Source: Pelobates cultripes (Eukaryota > Chordata > Amphibia > Anura > Pelobatidae). From it: a stretch of DNA of 64,000 nucleotides. The position numbers and the translations under genes were made by a program. The notes under the pieces were generated by a model. The model made no database searches and was not told where the DNA came from. It saw only the letters and a list, made by a program, of their open reading frames with translations. Positions within the stretch are counted from its first letter, which is position 1. Every line of letters starts with the position of its first letter. Shown piece by piece: positions 11,771 to 23,659 of the stretch. Location: contig OW240912.1 of NCBI GenBank assembly GCA_933207985.1, positions 236,761,926-236,825,925 of the forward strand, given 5' to 3'.

Positions 11771-12005
11771 TACTAATTTCAGTGCATTACTATTTGTGTA
11801 CATAGATAAATTTATGCACTAATCTACCACAGAACTGTATTCATCTATTGGTCTATTATTGTTCATTGGATTTTAATACTTTATACTCATATTTTACCTT
11901 GCTACTTTTTCCTCATATTTAATGCACTGCCTTCATCTAGTATATATATTAAACCCTTTTTACACTCCTGATTTTTAACTAGAATTGTTCTAGTCCTTTT
12001 TTATC

Positions 12006-12432
12006 CTCTCTTTTATTTTGGGCTTTTACGTGGGATCCCTCACATTTCATTAGTGTGTTGTTTTATTATTCCATTAGTTTCTTGTATTTTTGAGAGGTTT
12101 TAATAAATGATCTATTAGACGTTCTCATACTTCTTTTGCTCATGTCTGTAATATCACTGCCTACCTTAACATTGATATCATATCAATCACATCTAAGTAT
12201 AGCATATTTATCTTGTATAATAATCCAACTAGCGCATATAATAATAAATATAATTAGGCAAATATATCCTCCATTCTATCTTTGTGCAGGAAGTTTTTTT
12301 TCTATGCATTATTGTAATCTCTCATAATTTCATATGTGATAATATGTAATAATATTCTGCTGTCTGTCTCTGACTGTTTTTTCCTGTGTAATATTGTAAT
12401 TTCTCTTCATTTGGGTTACTTTTTTTCTTCAG
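12006..12432. other. Intron, no gene
   Basis: AT-rich intron running up to the polypyrimidine tract and acceptor of the next exon. No element could be named. Confidence 0.5.
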
Positions 12433-12574
12433 GCAGAATTTAGTAGAATCTGTAACCAGCTCATATCTTCAGACATGTATATATGACAAAGACAAAGATC
12501 CATTATGTCCTGTGTTTCGATTGGGATACGTAGTTGCACAGACAGGACAGAAATTCAGTGATATAGCATACAAG
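12433..12574 (+). CDS. P2RX1: P2RX1 exon (equivalent of exon 7)
   Basis: The acceptor is TTTTTTCTTCAG and the donor GTATTG. The length, 142 bp, is the family's usual one. It reads QNLVESVTSSYLQTCIYDKD, then KDPLCPVFRLGYVVAQTG, then QKFSDIAYK, and ends on a codon boundary. The two cysteines match the human C217-C227 disulfide. The LCPVFxLGYVV run is P2X1-like. Confidence 0.96.
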
Positions 12575-12673
12575 GTATTGTTTATCTAAACACATCCTTC
12601 ACGATTTGGCATGTGTTTATAAAAATAATGAAGAATACATTCAAATTTATGTGTTGTTCTCTTAAGCATTTCT

Positions 12674-14774
12674 TTAACCCCTTAAGGACGGAGCTAAATG
12701 TACACGTTGTGAACAAAACAAAATGTAAACAAAACCTGGCATTTTCGCTACATGTCTGTCCAACCGTAATACACCTCTTTCATAGTAAATGCACCCACCC
12801 TTATTATATATCATTTTATTCAGGGGAAACAGGGCTTTCATTTAATATCAAATATTTAGCTATGAAACCTAATTTAATATGAAAAAAATGGGAGAAAATA
12901 CGATTTTATTGGATTTTTTTAGTTCTACATGACATTTAAACGGTCAGTGTCATAATACTGTTTGCTTTTACTGCAATAAAATACACATATTTGTATTCAG
13001 CAAAGTCTCACGTGTAAAACAGTACCCCTATGTACAGGTTTTATGGCGTTTTGGGAAGTTACAGGGTCAAATATAGCACGTTACATTTGAAATTGAAATT
13101 TGCCAGATTGGTTACGTGCCTTTGAGACTGTATAGTAGCCCGGGAATGAAATTTACACCCATAATGGCATACCATTTGCAATAGTAGACAACCCAAGGTA
13201 TTGCAAATGGGGTATGTCCAGTCTTTTTTAGTAGCCATTTGGTCACAAACACTGGCCAAAGTTAGCGTTAGTATCTGTTTGTGTGTAAAATGCAAAAAAA
13301 CGCCAATTTTGGCCAGTGTTTGTGACTAAGTGGCTACTAAAAAAGACTGGACATACCCTGTTTGCAATACCTTGGGTTGTCTACTATTGCAAATGGTATG
13401 CCATCACAGGGGTAATTTTCATTCTTGGGCTACCATAGGGTCTCAAAGGCAACGTAACCAATCTGGCGAATTTTAATGTGAAAAAAATGAAACGCAAGCC
13501 TTATATTTGACGCTGTAACTTTTGAAAACATTATAAAACCTGTACATGAGGGGTACTGTTGTACTCGGGAGACTTCACTGAACACAAATATTTGTGTTTC
13601 AAAACAGTAAAAAGTATCATAGCAATAATATTGTCCGTTTAATGCTGTTTGTGCGTGAAAAATGCAAAAAACTTCACTTTTACTGGCGATATCATCGTTG
13701 TAATACATTTTACCGTTTTGAAACACTAATATTTGTGTTCAGCGAAGTCTCCCGAGTAGAACAGTACCCCCATGTACAGGTTTTATGGTGTCTTGGAAAG
13801 TTATAGGGTTAAATATAGTGCTAGCAAATTAAATTCCCTTTACTTTCGGCATGGGTTGTCATGCAGGTCCTGCTAATTGTAATTAATTAAGATACCTAAT
13901 TATGTAAAAATATTACATAAATATATATGTAGAATCAATATATGTATATATATACGTATGTATATATGTATATATCTATATAATTTTTTTTAAATATTTT
14001 TATTTATATATAGGTATATATATAGTGATATATACGTATATATTTATGTGTATAAATATATATATTATTTCGTTCTATGTGTATTTTGATATATATATAT
14101 ATTAATTTCACAATACAGTTAGAACTAAATAACACACATCTATATATTTTTTAATTATTTATTTTTAATTATTTTTGTAATTTTATTTTTTAACGTATTT
14201 ACATTTTAATTTTTTTTATAATATATATAAATATATATATAACAATAATTATATATATATTTAATCAGTATCTGTGTACGTGTAATTTGATATTAATATA
14301 TATATATATACATATATATATTAATAGTAAAATACACCTAGACGGTGTACATGTGTGTATGTATATGTGTATATATATACTTTGATCATATATATATAAT
14401 ATATATATATGATCTAAGTATATATTATTTATTTTTTTACACTATTTATTTATTTCATTTTTATTTTCAGCCAGCAGGGGACCACCTGTCATTACAGGCA
14501 GCCCCCCTGCCGGCAATACAGAAGCCAGCTATCCCCGGCCATGTGATTGTGGGGTCCTCGCTAGGACCCCACTCTCACACGGCCGGGGGGCTTCCTGGAG
14601 GACGGTCGTGCCGCGGGGGGCTCCCTGGGAGCCCCCCCACCGCGATCGCCGGCGTGGGACCGCCGGCGACCGGGTAAGTACAGAAAGACCGGAGGGCGTA
14701 CTATTACGCCCGGCGGCGTTTAGAGCCGCCTATTAGAGGACGTAATAGTACGCCCTCCGGTCTTAAGGGGTTAA
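12674..14774. mobile_element. TTAA-flanked fold-back element of nested palindromes
   Basis: TTAA at 12674-12677 and 14771-14774 flanks inverted ends, CCCCTTAAGGACGGAG at the left and, reversed, CCCCTTAAGACCGGAG at the right. The 2.1-kb interior is non-coding. It contains a palindrome of about 380 bp (13095-13475), two further mutually inverted blocks around it (about 12960-13090, 13500-13600 and 13700-13820), a long AT microsatellite and a terminal hairpin at 14690-14765. Superfamily unknown; TTAA fits piggyBac or Kolobok. Confidence 0.75.
13900..14440. repeat. AT-rich (TATA)n block inside the fold-back element
   Basis: Imperfect TATATA, TATGTATA and TTTATTTT runs, lying inside the element above. 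The long TA tracts probably vary in length between individuals. Confidence 0.8.
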
Positions 14775-14863
14775 AACAAAAATCAAACAAAACATAAAAA
14801 AATAAATATGTGTGTTTTCATATGAGAAGCATGTGTTTTGTGCATACACTGATCTACCACAAC

Positions 14864-15221
14864 TAGTTATGTCCCAAACTGTTCGCCGAACTGTCTGCCG
14901 CGAACGGTTCGCCACGGACTCATCATTGAGTAAACTTTGACCCTGTACCTCCCAGTCAGCAGACACATTCCAGCCAATCAGCAGCAGACCCTCCCTCCCA
15001 GAACCTCCCACCTCTGGACAGCATCCATTGTGAAGCTGCATTCTTGGTGAGCTGTCCAGGAGGTGGGAGGGTCTAGGATGGAGGGTCTGCTGCTGATTGG
15101 CTGGAATGTGTCTGCTGACTGTGAGGTACAGGGTCAAAGTTTACTCAATGATGAGTCCGCAGGGAACCGTTCGTGGCGAACCATTCTAGAACCGTTCGGC
15201 GAACAGTTCGGGACATCACTA
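14864..15221. mobile_element. hAT-type palindromic MITE
   Basis: An exact 8-bp duplication, ACCACAAC, flanks the element (14856-14863 and 15222-15229). Eight-base duplications are typical of hAT transposons. The ends read TAGTTATGTCCC and, reversed, TAGTGATGTCCC. The entire 358 bp folds into one hairpin with arms of about 165 bp; the arms carry GCTGATTGGCTGGAATGTGT and its complement. No transposase; short frames across it are incidental. Confidence 0.88.
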
Positions 15222-15229
15222 ACCACAAC

Positions 15230-15835
15230 ATTAATACCACCTCCAGAAGAATAATACAAAATACATACATTAGGTGGAGTACTAAAAGTATAACTGATAC
15301 ATAGAACAAAACTGTAAAAAAGGTGCAGAATCGTCTGCCCATACATGCTGTGCATAATAATAATAATAAGAAGAAGAATATCGGGGACACATTCACAAGC
15401 TCAGAGCCAATATATGCACTTGGCTAGTGTGTTAAGTGCAGCAGGACAATTGCAGGAGGTCCTATGCCTTCTTCTAGTTGATATAGTGTAGCTGTATGAA
15501 CAAAATGAATCCCATATAACAAACAGTAATGTAGAATACAAACAAGATAAGTGTAAGCATGGTAAAAAAAAAAAGCTGGGCATAGGGGCAGGGCCTAACA
15601 TCTAACATGGCCGGACGTGTTTTCCTGTTGCACCCTAGATTCAGGCTGAAAACAAGCAATTATAAGCAAAAATATCTGTTTACAATCATCTTGATCTACC
15701 AGTAGCCATCTGTACAGCACAGCACACTCTCCTGAGCCTGAAGCTGAGAGATTTCACTTCCCAATACCTGCTAATAATAACCAGAAGTGAAAGAAAAACA
15801 AAGTGGTGAACCACGCCAAAAGATGCTCAGAATAG
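15230..15835. other. Intron, no gene
   Basis: Contains a short (ATA)n/(AAG)n microsatellite near 15355-15378. The rest is unassigned AT-rich DNA ending at the presumed target site of the next element. Confidence 0.5.
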
Positions 15836-16382
15836 ATAAGATAAAATTGTAGTTTATACATACACATAGGCAATCCAATATTTTGGTGATGTATATAAAC
15901 CTCAAAAGGATATAAAAATTGAAACATAATAGTGCAATATATCACATAAATGTTAAATCACATATGGGTGTAAATAGCCAGTTAAAAGACTAACTCACAC
16001 TTTACAGAGCTCTGCCGTGTAATGCCTGGACGGTATAATCCCCGTCCTAGGATATATGGATAGTGCTTGTGTTGGGTGTCCAATTCTCAGCAGTGTGCAT
16101 ATGAGGAAAAAAAAACAGAACAAAATCCAATGGTACAGTATGTACAATGTAATTAGTAATATGATAAAAAGCAGGTATCCTACTTACGACTTCCAGAGCA
16201 ATAACTTGCTCTGGTGGTAAAGGCTTGTGGTGGTATAATCCCCACCAAGGGATGTAAAAGATAAGCACTAATCCAATAGCACCAGGAAAAAGTAGAAAAA
16301 CAAATAAAAGAATTGGAAAAAAGTGGTAACATGAATTAGTACAAAGAGTAAAATAATATATTAAAAGCAAAAGTCCAATCCC

Positions 16383-16427
16383 TTACTTAACACGTTTCGC
16401 CCGTGTTTGGGCTTCTTCAGAAGTATA
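16383..16427 (-). ncRNA. Hammerhead-ribozyme-like motif in the left arm
   Basis: Read on the - strand: TACTT, then the core CTGAAGA, a stem AGCCC/GGGC with loop, GAAA, a two-pair stem III (AC/GT), U at the cleavage position and AAGTA. The flanking TACTT and AAGTA are fully complementary and give a 5-bp stem I. Hammerhead motifs are an established feature of Penelope-like elements. Here an unpaired A lies between the core GA and stem II, which is unusual, so activity is uncertain. Confidence 0.5.
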
Positions 16428-17129
16428 GGACCGTCTGGATGCCTGTCAGTCTTTTATAAGCAGTCTTAATGTCTTCAAACTGTTCAGGTGCGTTCATTTA
16501 CTTCCTACTTCCGCAGGGGTCACGTGCGTCGCCCGTAAGTGACGTGCCGTGACTCCCAGTGGTTGATGGGATGTGTAGTCCATTCTTTCTACGTGCACAC
16601 TAGCCGAAATGAAGACTAGTTCACATAACATTTTCAGCTCATAGCATGTTTGATATGTCTAACATTGAGCCAAAACGAATTAACATTGCCCAAAATTAGA
16701 TAAAAAGGGGAGAATACAGGTAATTCACTTTACACATAATCAATTAAATAAAAGAGAAGAAACACAGGCATACCCATTATACCTTTCCTTCTATATCAAT
16801 TAAAAAAACAGAAGAATACATAAATGTTGGCATCTGATAGGAGTAGTAAGAGCTGGAGACATACTCATCCAGCCTTAAGCTAAAATAAATATATAGTAAA
16901 TGCATATATAACAATATTGCAATTAATATCTATCACAGATGACTGATAGAAAGAGAACATGCTTATTGCGTAGATACAAAATATTGTGCACTGGTATCAT
17001 GAACATGGGGAGGTTTTGAAAATGATTATACCAGAAATAGAATATAGACAATATAATATAAAAAAAATCCTTTAAAAAATACATCTCAATAGTGATAAAT
17101 ATTTATAAAGATTATTATAAAAAAATATA

Positions 17130-18160
17130 AAAATTAAAGCAGATAAGGGAGGGGGACTGGTAATTCTATCAGCAGAAATGTATGAGGAAGAGGCTTTTAG
17201 ACAGCTTAACGATAGTACTAAAGCTGTTGAAAGATCCCACCCCTAATATTAAAATGTTATTAGAAAATTTTCTAAATTGAGGAAGAGAAAAAGGGATACT
17301 AAATATAGATGAATATAATTATCAAAATAAAAAATTTCCTAGGATACCACTAATATACTTTCTGTCAAAAATTCATAAGTGTATTGAGAAACCCCCTGGG
17401 AGACCTATTGTCTGACCTATTGAGTATATAAACATTATGTTACAGCCTTATGTAAAAATGACCCAATCTTATTTAAAGGATACTATTGATCTATTAAATA
17501 AATTAGAAAAAATCAATTGGGAGGATAACTACATACTAATAACTTGCGATGTACAATCATTGTACACTATAATCCAACCCACTAAAGGATTCAATGTTGT
17601 AAGAACAATTTTAGAAAGACATAAAAAGATGAAATTAGAACAAATTGATTTTATAGTCGAGGGGATAAATCTAATTTTGAATAATAATAATAATAATATT
17701 ATAATAATAACAAACAAAGAAACGGCACAGCAATGGGGACCAGGTTCGCACCCAGCTATGTCAATCTCTTCATGACCGAGTAGGAAGAAAGGATGGTGTG
17801 AAACGGGCATGGCTGGGGGGAGAGCCTGGTCACCTACTTTCGCTATATAGATGACCTCCTATTTATATGGAAAGATCCACTCCCTACAACAAGACAGTGT
17901 ATAGAATTTTTAAATAATAATAATGATGGTATAATTTTCAAAAGTAACTGGCATCTATTAAAGGAAGATACAATACTAGGAAAGATTATCCCCGACCAAC
18001 CAAAAATAATATTTAGGGGGCCTCCAAATTTGAAAATGCAACTTACAAAGAATTTTACAAAACAAAAAAATTCAAGTGCACTCAGTCATTTTTTTTACTA
18101 ATAAAAAATGATTTTTTAGATGTAACTGCTGTGTAGCTTGTAGAAAGACAAAAAAGGTAG
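17130..18160 (+). pseudogene. Penelope-like reverse transcriptase, decayed
   Basis: Conceptual translation in broken frames gives recognisable landmarks in order: IKADKGGGLVILSAEMYEEE, then FLSKIHKCIEKPPGRPIV, then LITCDVQSLYT (motif A region, 17437-17775 open frame), then FAPSYVNLFMTE-like sequence and YFRYIDDLLFIW (catalytic Asp pair, about 17840-17870), and finally a cysteine-containing linker FRCNCCVACRKTKK. These are Penelope rather than L1 motifs. Stop codons (for example at the RPIV position) and frameshifts inactivate it. The C-terminal GIY-YIG endonuclease is not present. Confidence 0.8.
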
Positions 18161-18656
18161 ACAGATGTACATTAAATTTTAAATCATTTTTTTTCATGTT
18201 AAATTAAGTTAAATTAAGGTTTCAGAGGTTTAGCGAGGTATATGACCCTAAGCGATGAAATGCTGATAATGATTACAATAAGTCGGCTAGCAACATTGCT
18301 AAGCAGTAGAGTTTTGGATAATGGCCTAGCAGCATGGTTCACTCCACACGACCCCCCTTAGGGGATGTTTAATGGAGGCAAATATATTGGCTTTCCACTA
18401 CATTGCACGTTATACTCTCCCATATGAGAGTACATGTATATATATATATTTTTAGGTTTATTAAGTTTTCACAAATTATCCTCAGTCATATCCCTCACCC
18501 CTAGACAACAGCAGATAGCTCTCTGTAAATTCATGACTTCTAAATGAAGGACACGAGTGAAAGAAACTAGTTTTGATGAAGGGCAAATTTTAGCCAGGTT
18601 TGTTGACATTGCAATAATTCATAGAGCAATGGTGTTAATTTTTTTTCCCTCTCATT

Positions 18657-21600
18657 ATGCCTCATCAATTTAAATGTTTATCGTTGAACATAAATGGGCT
18701 TGATAATCCTTTTAAGAGACGCTCAGTGATTCAGGAAATCCACCAGTCAAGGGCCGCTATAGTCTGTCTATAAGAAACGCATCTTTGTAAGCATATTACT
18801 CCCATTTTTGAATTAGCTAAATATCCCCAAATCTTCCATGCCCTCTCCCTGCAAAAATCAAAAGGAGTAGCAATACTATTTCATGAGGATTGGGTATTTC
18901 ATCAAGATACAATCTTTAACAATGAGATGGGCAGGTTATTGATTGTGGTGGGTATTCTAAATGGAATGCAGATTACAGTTTCTTCATAATATGCTCCAAA
19001 TAATTCTCAAGTTTCGTTTTTTTCCAAGGCGTTTAATAAGATGATCCATTTACATAAAGGAAACATTATAGTATGTGGGGATTTTAACTGTACGTTAGAT
19101 CCGGTCCTGGATACTAAAAGGCCTAAAGGGAAACCCCCGCTGTACCAGGCTATTCTTGTTAGCCACAAATTTTCAGCACTCCTACATTCACATGATCTGT
19201 ATGATACTTGGCGCTGTTTATATCCAGCAGGTGAGGATTATACATACTTTTCATCGGCCCATTGCTCATACTCTCCTATAGATATGTGTCTGGTAGATAA
19301 AAGGACCATAACCAATGTAATAGATGTGAAGATTGGGGTCAGGTCATGGTCAGATCATGCACCGGTTGTCACTACCTTTAAAGCTTTATACCAAGTTAGA
19401 GGAAGAAGTACATGGTGTCTTAATGAATCTCTTATGAGCGATTTACGTCTGGTGGTGACAATACGTAAAGCAATACAAGTATTTTACATTGACCATGTCA
19501 ATGATACATCGCGTATAGATATACAATGGCTAGCATTAAAAGCTGTTATAAGGGGACTTTTCATTAAAGCCGGATCAATATTTAAGAAAAAGACAGATGT
19601 GAAAAGAGAATGACTCATAGCTGATCTCTGTAGAGCAGAAGCAAGCAATAAAATGAACCCCACAAAACATATAGCTAAAAAAATAATTAAAATTAAGAGG
19701 GAAATACAGGCACTCTCAGCATCGAAAATGGAATGGCAACTAAGGAAATTAAAACTATCTTATTATATGCAAGGGAATAGAGCAGGAACAATGTTAGCAA
19801 ATCAACTAAAACGTATTTACAGTCAAAATTACCCTATATGTCAATGTCAGATAATAACAATTATATAACCCTCAGGATATAGTCGAGGAGTTAGCCTTTT
19901 TATTACTCTAAGCTGTATAACCTACAGTCTGATATTAACAAATATCAACCCTCTAGAGTAGAAATACAAAATTATCTGAAAGAAGTAAATCTTCCGTGCA
20001 TTACGCCAGAGCAAGGTTTATCCCTGAATGCACAATTCTCAGAAGAGGAGGTTAGAGAAGCAATTTGAAAACTTCCTAACCATAAGGCACCGGGCCCAGA
20101 TGGGTTTCCAAATAATTATTATATAGTTTTTGAGGCCCAATTGGTCCCGCACCTTACCAAACTTTTTAATTATTAAAAAAATTCAGGTACAATACCCGAA
20201 GAGATGTTAGTAGCCCATATAATTACGATACCAAAATCAGGCAAATCACCAACACTATGTGCAAATTTAAGACCTATCTCATTATTAACGTTAATACTGG
20301 ATCTGGTTTCACCAGAACAAGCGGGATTCGTCCCTAATAGACAACCAGGAGACAACACACGCGACTGTTAAAATTTAATTACTTGGGCACATCTTAGTAA
20401 CCAACAGTGTTTATTGCTGGCACTCGACACTGAAAAAGCATTTGACCGCTCGAATTGGCAATACATGGAAGAAGTATTTCTGAGCATGGGTTTCCCTTTA
20501 GCATTTCTTTAGTATTTTAGTTCTTTACTCTCGACCAGTAGCGAAAATAAGCAATTCTGGTTTTCTTTCCCGACTGTTTTATATCACTAATGGCTCTAGA
20601 CAGGGATGCCCTCTTTCACCATTAATCTTTATTTTGTGTATGGAGCTCTTAATAAGACATGTTAAAAACCATAAAGGGATATAGGGACTGAATACCCCTG
20701 CAAGTGTCTCAAAAATAGTTCTTTATGCGGATGATGTTTTGCTTTTTTTAACTAATCCAGATTTATCAATTCCAATTTTATTAAAGACACTACAAAGATT
20801 TGGAGAGATATCATACTATACAAATAACCCCCAAAAATCTCAAGAATTGTCTATTGGTCATCCCACATCCGTTGCACATGCATTACAAAATACACATCCT
20901 TTTGACTGGCGGAAAAAGTCAATAACATAGTTAGGAATTAAACTTCCTTCCTCACATAATTTAATTATAAAAGAGAATCATATACCACTTATAATTAAAT
21001 TAGAGCAACAATTGAGAAAATGGGAAGCCAAAAGCATATCTTGGCTGGGCCAAATACACACTATGAAAATGACGGTTTTACCACATATTTTGTACCTCTT
21101 CCGTACTCTCCCAATTGCTATACCAAACACAAAATTAAGTAAATTTAAAATTTTAATAAATTCACACATTTGGAAAAGGAAACCTCCCAGAGTAAAGCAG
21201 AACTTACTGTGTCTTCCATATGAGAAAGGTGGCCTTGGTATTCCGAATGTTAGAATGTATTGTAAAGCCTCAATATTAGCACAAGGTATATCAGTATTAG
21301 AACGAATACCTTCCCCTGTGGTTAGCATTAGAAAACGCTTGCATGCATCAAGGCACATTACCACAAGCCTTGTGGACAGGTAAAATAAAAACAGGGAAGA
21401 AAAATTATATGATACCAGTTACCAAAACACTACTTCAAATTTGGAGACAAATTATCCCCAAAATTGTAGATAAGGTTTTGCTATATGCAGCCCCGTTACA
21501 GATTATTACTGCTTTCACATCAGACTTACGAGTGGACACCTGGTTAAATCATGGTGTCACACAGGTTCGTTTTTTTTATAATACTATAGGCAGTAAGCAA

Positions 21601-22140
21601 TTCCGTGAAATATTTAAAGATTATTCCATACCTCCAAGAGAGTTGTTTTCCTACCTACATATTAGGAATATACTTCATGGATTTAATATAAAAATAGAAT
21701 AAATGAAAACACTTCCGCCTTTGATATACAAATGTATGGGTAAATTACAGATTATTAAAACTTTATCATTATCTTATAGTAACATTATGAATATAGGGAA
21801 TGAAGCAAAACCTATATAAATGCAGAAATGGGAGTAAGATTTAGATTTAGGTTATCAATTTTCTTTATTCAAATGGCATCAGGCAATAAAGCTAACCAAA
21901 AAGGCATCATGTAATTTAGAACACCGGGAATCATACTGTAAATTGAATATGCGTTGGTACCTGGTGCCAACTAGGATAGCTCATATATATGCAGGGGCAT
22001 CAAATTTACGTTGGCGCTGCCTTAAACAGGAGGGCACTCTATATCATATCTTTTGGTTATGTCCAGGTATTGCTAAGCTTTGGAAAGAATTACATCCTAA
22101 GGGGCTTAATGCTGAATTCGATCTTTTTAATTTTTTATAA
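18657..22140 (+). pseudogene. L1-type LINE ORF2, decayed and 3'-truncated
   Basis: The frame starts at ATG 18657 with FKCLSLNINGLDNPFKRRS, followed by ETHL, the opening of an apurinic-like endonuclease. The endonuclease continues to about 19400 (IIVCGDFNCTLDPVLDTKR, later SWSDHAPVV). Reverse transcriptase motifs follow: KAPGPDGFPNNYY (about 20080), ALDTEKAFDRSNW (about 20420) and LYADDVLLFL (about 20720). The C-terminal part, LRWRCLKQEGTLYHIFWLCP, lies at about 22000-22065. In-frame stops occur throughout. The coding sequence stops about where the right Penelope arm starts and there is no 3' UTR or poly(A), so the 3' end is lost. The 5' UTR and ORF1 were not identified; 18200-18650 may hold part of them. 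Confidence 0.85.
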
Positions 22141-22780
22141 TAATTTTTTATAATTATATTGTCTCTATTCTATTTCTGGTATCATCATTTTCCATACCTC
22201 TCCATGTTTATGATACCAGTGCACAATATTTTGTATCTAAGCAATAAGCATGTTCTCTTTCTATCAGTCACCTGTGATAGATTTTGATTGCAATATTGTT
22301 TTATATGCATTTACTATATGTTTAATTTAGTTTAAGGCTGAATGAGTATGTCTCCAGCTCTTACTGCTCCTATCAGATGCCAACATTTATGTATTATTCT
22401 GTTTTTTTAATTGATATAGGAGGATATAATGGGTATGCCTGTGTTTCTTCTCTTTTATTTTATTGATTATGTGTAAAGTGAATTACCTGTATTCTCCCCT
22501 TTTTATCTAATTTTGGGCAAATTTAATTTGTTTTGGCTCAATGTTAGACATATCAAACATGCTATGAGCTGAAAAATGTTATATGAACTAGTCTTCATCT
22601 CGGCTAGTGTGCACATAGAAAGAATGGACTACACACCCCATCAACCACTGGGAGTCACGGCACGTCACTTACGGGCGACGCACGTGACGGGTGCGGAGGT
22701 GGGAAGTAAATGAACGCACCGGAACAGTATGAAGACATTAGGACTGCTTATAAAAGACTGACAGGCATCCGGACGGTCCT

Positions 22781-22826
22781 ATACCTCTGAAGAACCCCAA
22801 ACCCAGACGAAACGCGTTAAGTAAGG
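22781..22826 (+). ncRNA. Decayed hammerhead-like motif in the right arm
   Basis: This is the right-arm counterpart of the motif at 16383-16427, here on the + strand: CTGAAGAACCCC, then ACGAAACGCGTTAAGTAAGG. Stem I (ACCT opposite AAGT) and stem II have lost pairs, so this copy is probably inactive. Confidence 0.4.
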
Positions 22827-23362
22827 GATTGGACTTTTGCTTTTAATATATTATTTTACTCTTTGTACTAATTAAAGTTACCACTTTTTTCCAATCCTTT
22901 TATTTGGTTTTCTACTTTTTCCTGGTGCTATTGGATTAGTGCTTATCTTTTACATCCCTTGGTGGGGATTATACCACCACAAGCCATTACCACCAGAGCA
23001 AGTTATTGCTCTGGAAATCGTAAGTAGGATACCTGCTTTTTATCATATTACTAATTACATTGTACATACTGTACCATTGGATTTTATTCTGTTGTTTTTT
23101 TTCCTCAAATGCACAGCTGCTATGAACTGGACACCCAACACAGCCACTATCCATATATCCTAAAACGGGGATTATACCGTCCAAGTGTTATACGGCAGAG
23201 CTCTCAGTAGCTCTGTAAAGTGTGAGTTAGTCTTTTAACTGGCTATTTACACCCATATGTGATTTAACATTTATGTGATATATTGCACTATTATGTTTCT
23301 ATTTTTATATCCTTTTGAGGTTTATATACATCACCAAAATATTGGATTGCCTATATAAGATA

Positions 23363-23659
23363 TAAGCATAGATACACTTATGTGATTCCAAATGGTCAGT
23401 AAACACATAAAACTGTTGCTCAAGTATTCTAGAATCTTATGCCTTTTGGGTTGTAATCATCGTTTACTGGTAAAGATAACGATTAAATAAAACAAGTATT
23501 TTAAAGTAAGAGAATGATAAAACGAAAAATATAAAATCCAAGTAATCCAATGGCTAATGCCAAAAAAGACTTTATGCAAGGGCTTCTTCGGTTGATATGA
23601 GATATATCCATAGGAGTCTCTCTTCCAAAATGCTTGCTTTTAATCTCTTCTGGTCCTTC
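23363..23659. other. Intron, unassigned
   Basis: Sequence between the Penelope-like element and the Tc1 fragment. No exon; no element could be named. Confidence 0.4.

Larger units (their letters stand above)
9769..12005. repeat. Inverted repeat pair enclosing microsatellites
   Basis: The segment 9769-9882 is the reverse complement, with scattered mismatches, of 11889-12005. Shared stretches include GGACTAGAAAAATTCTAGTT with its counterpart near 11980, and AGCAAGGTAATAT with ATATTTTACCTTGCT. About 2 kb of mainly tandem repeats lies between. The layout resembles the armed Penelope-like elements elsewhere in the window, but no reverse transcriptase was seen here. Confidence 0.65.
15844..23354 (+). 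mobile_element. Penelope-like element 1 with inverted arms and internal L1
   Basis: Two arms of about 1.2 kb, 15866-17063 and about 22152-23356, are reverse complements with scattered differences. A possible 8-bp target duplication, ATAAGATA, lies at 15836-15843 and 23355-23362. As in element 2, the left side has a short extra segment outside the arm. A decayed Penelope-type reverse transcriptase follows the left arm. The GIY-YIG end is missing; where it should be, an L1 begins. The inverted arms are the pseudo-LTR arrangement known for Penelope-like elements. Confidence 0.75.

Noticed and set aside
16047..16370. 107-codon frame (- strand) with a 74-codon counterpart at 22939-23163, conserved between the two Penelope arms
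   Set aside because: The arms are close copies of each other, so shared reading frames are expected. It overlaps non-coding arm sequence and shows no domain.
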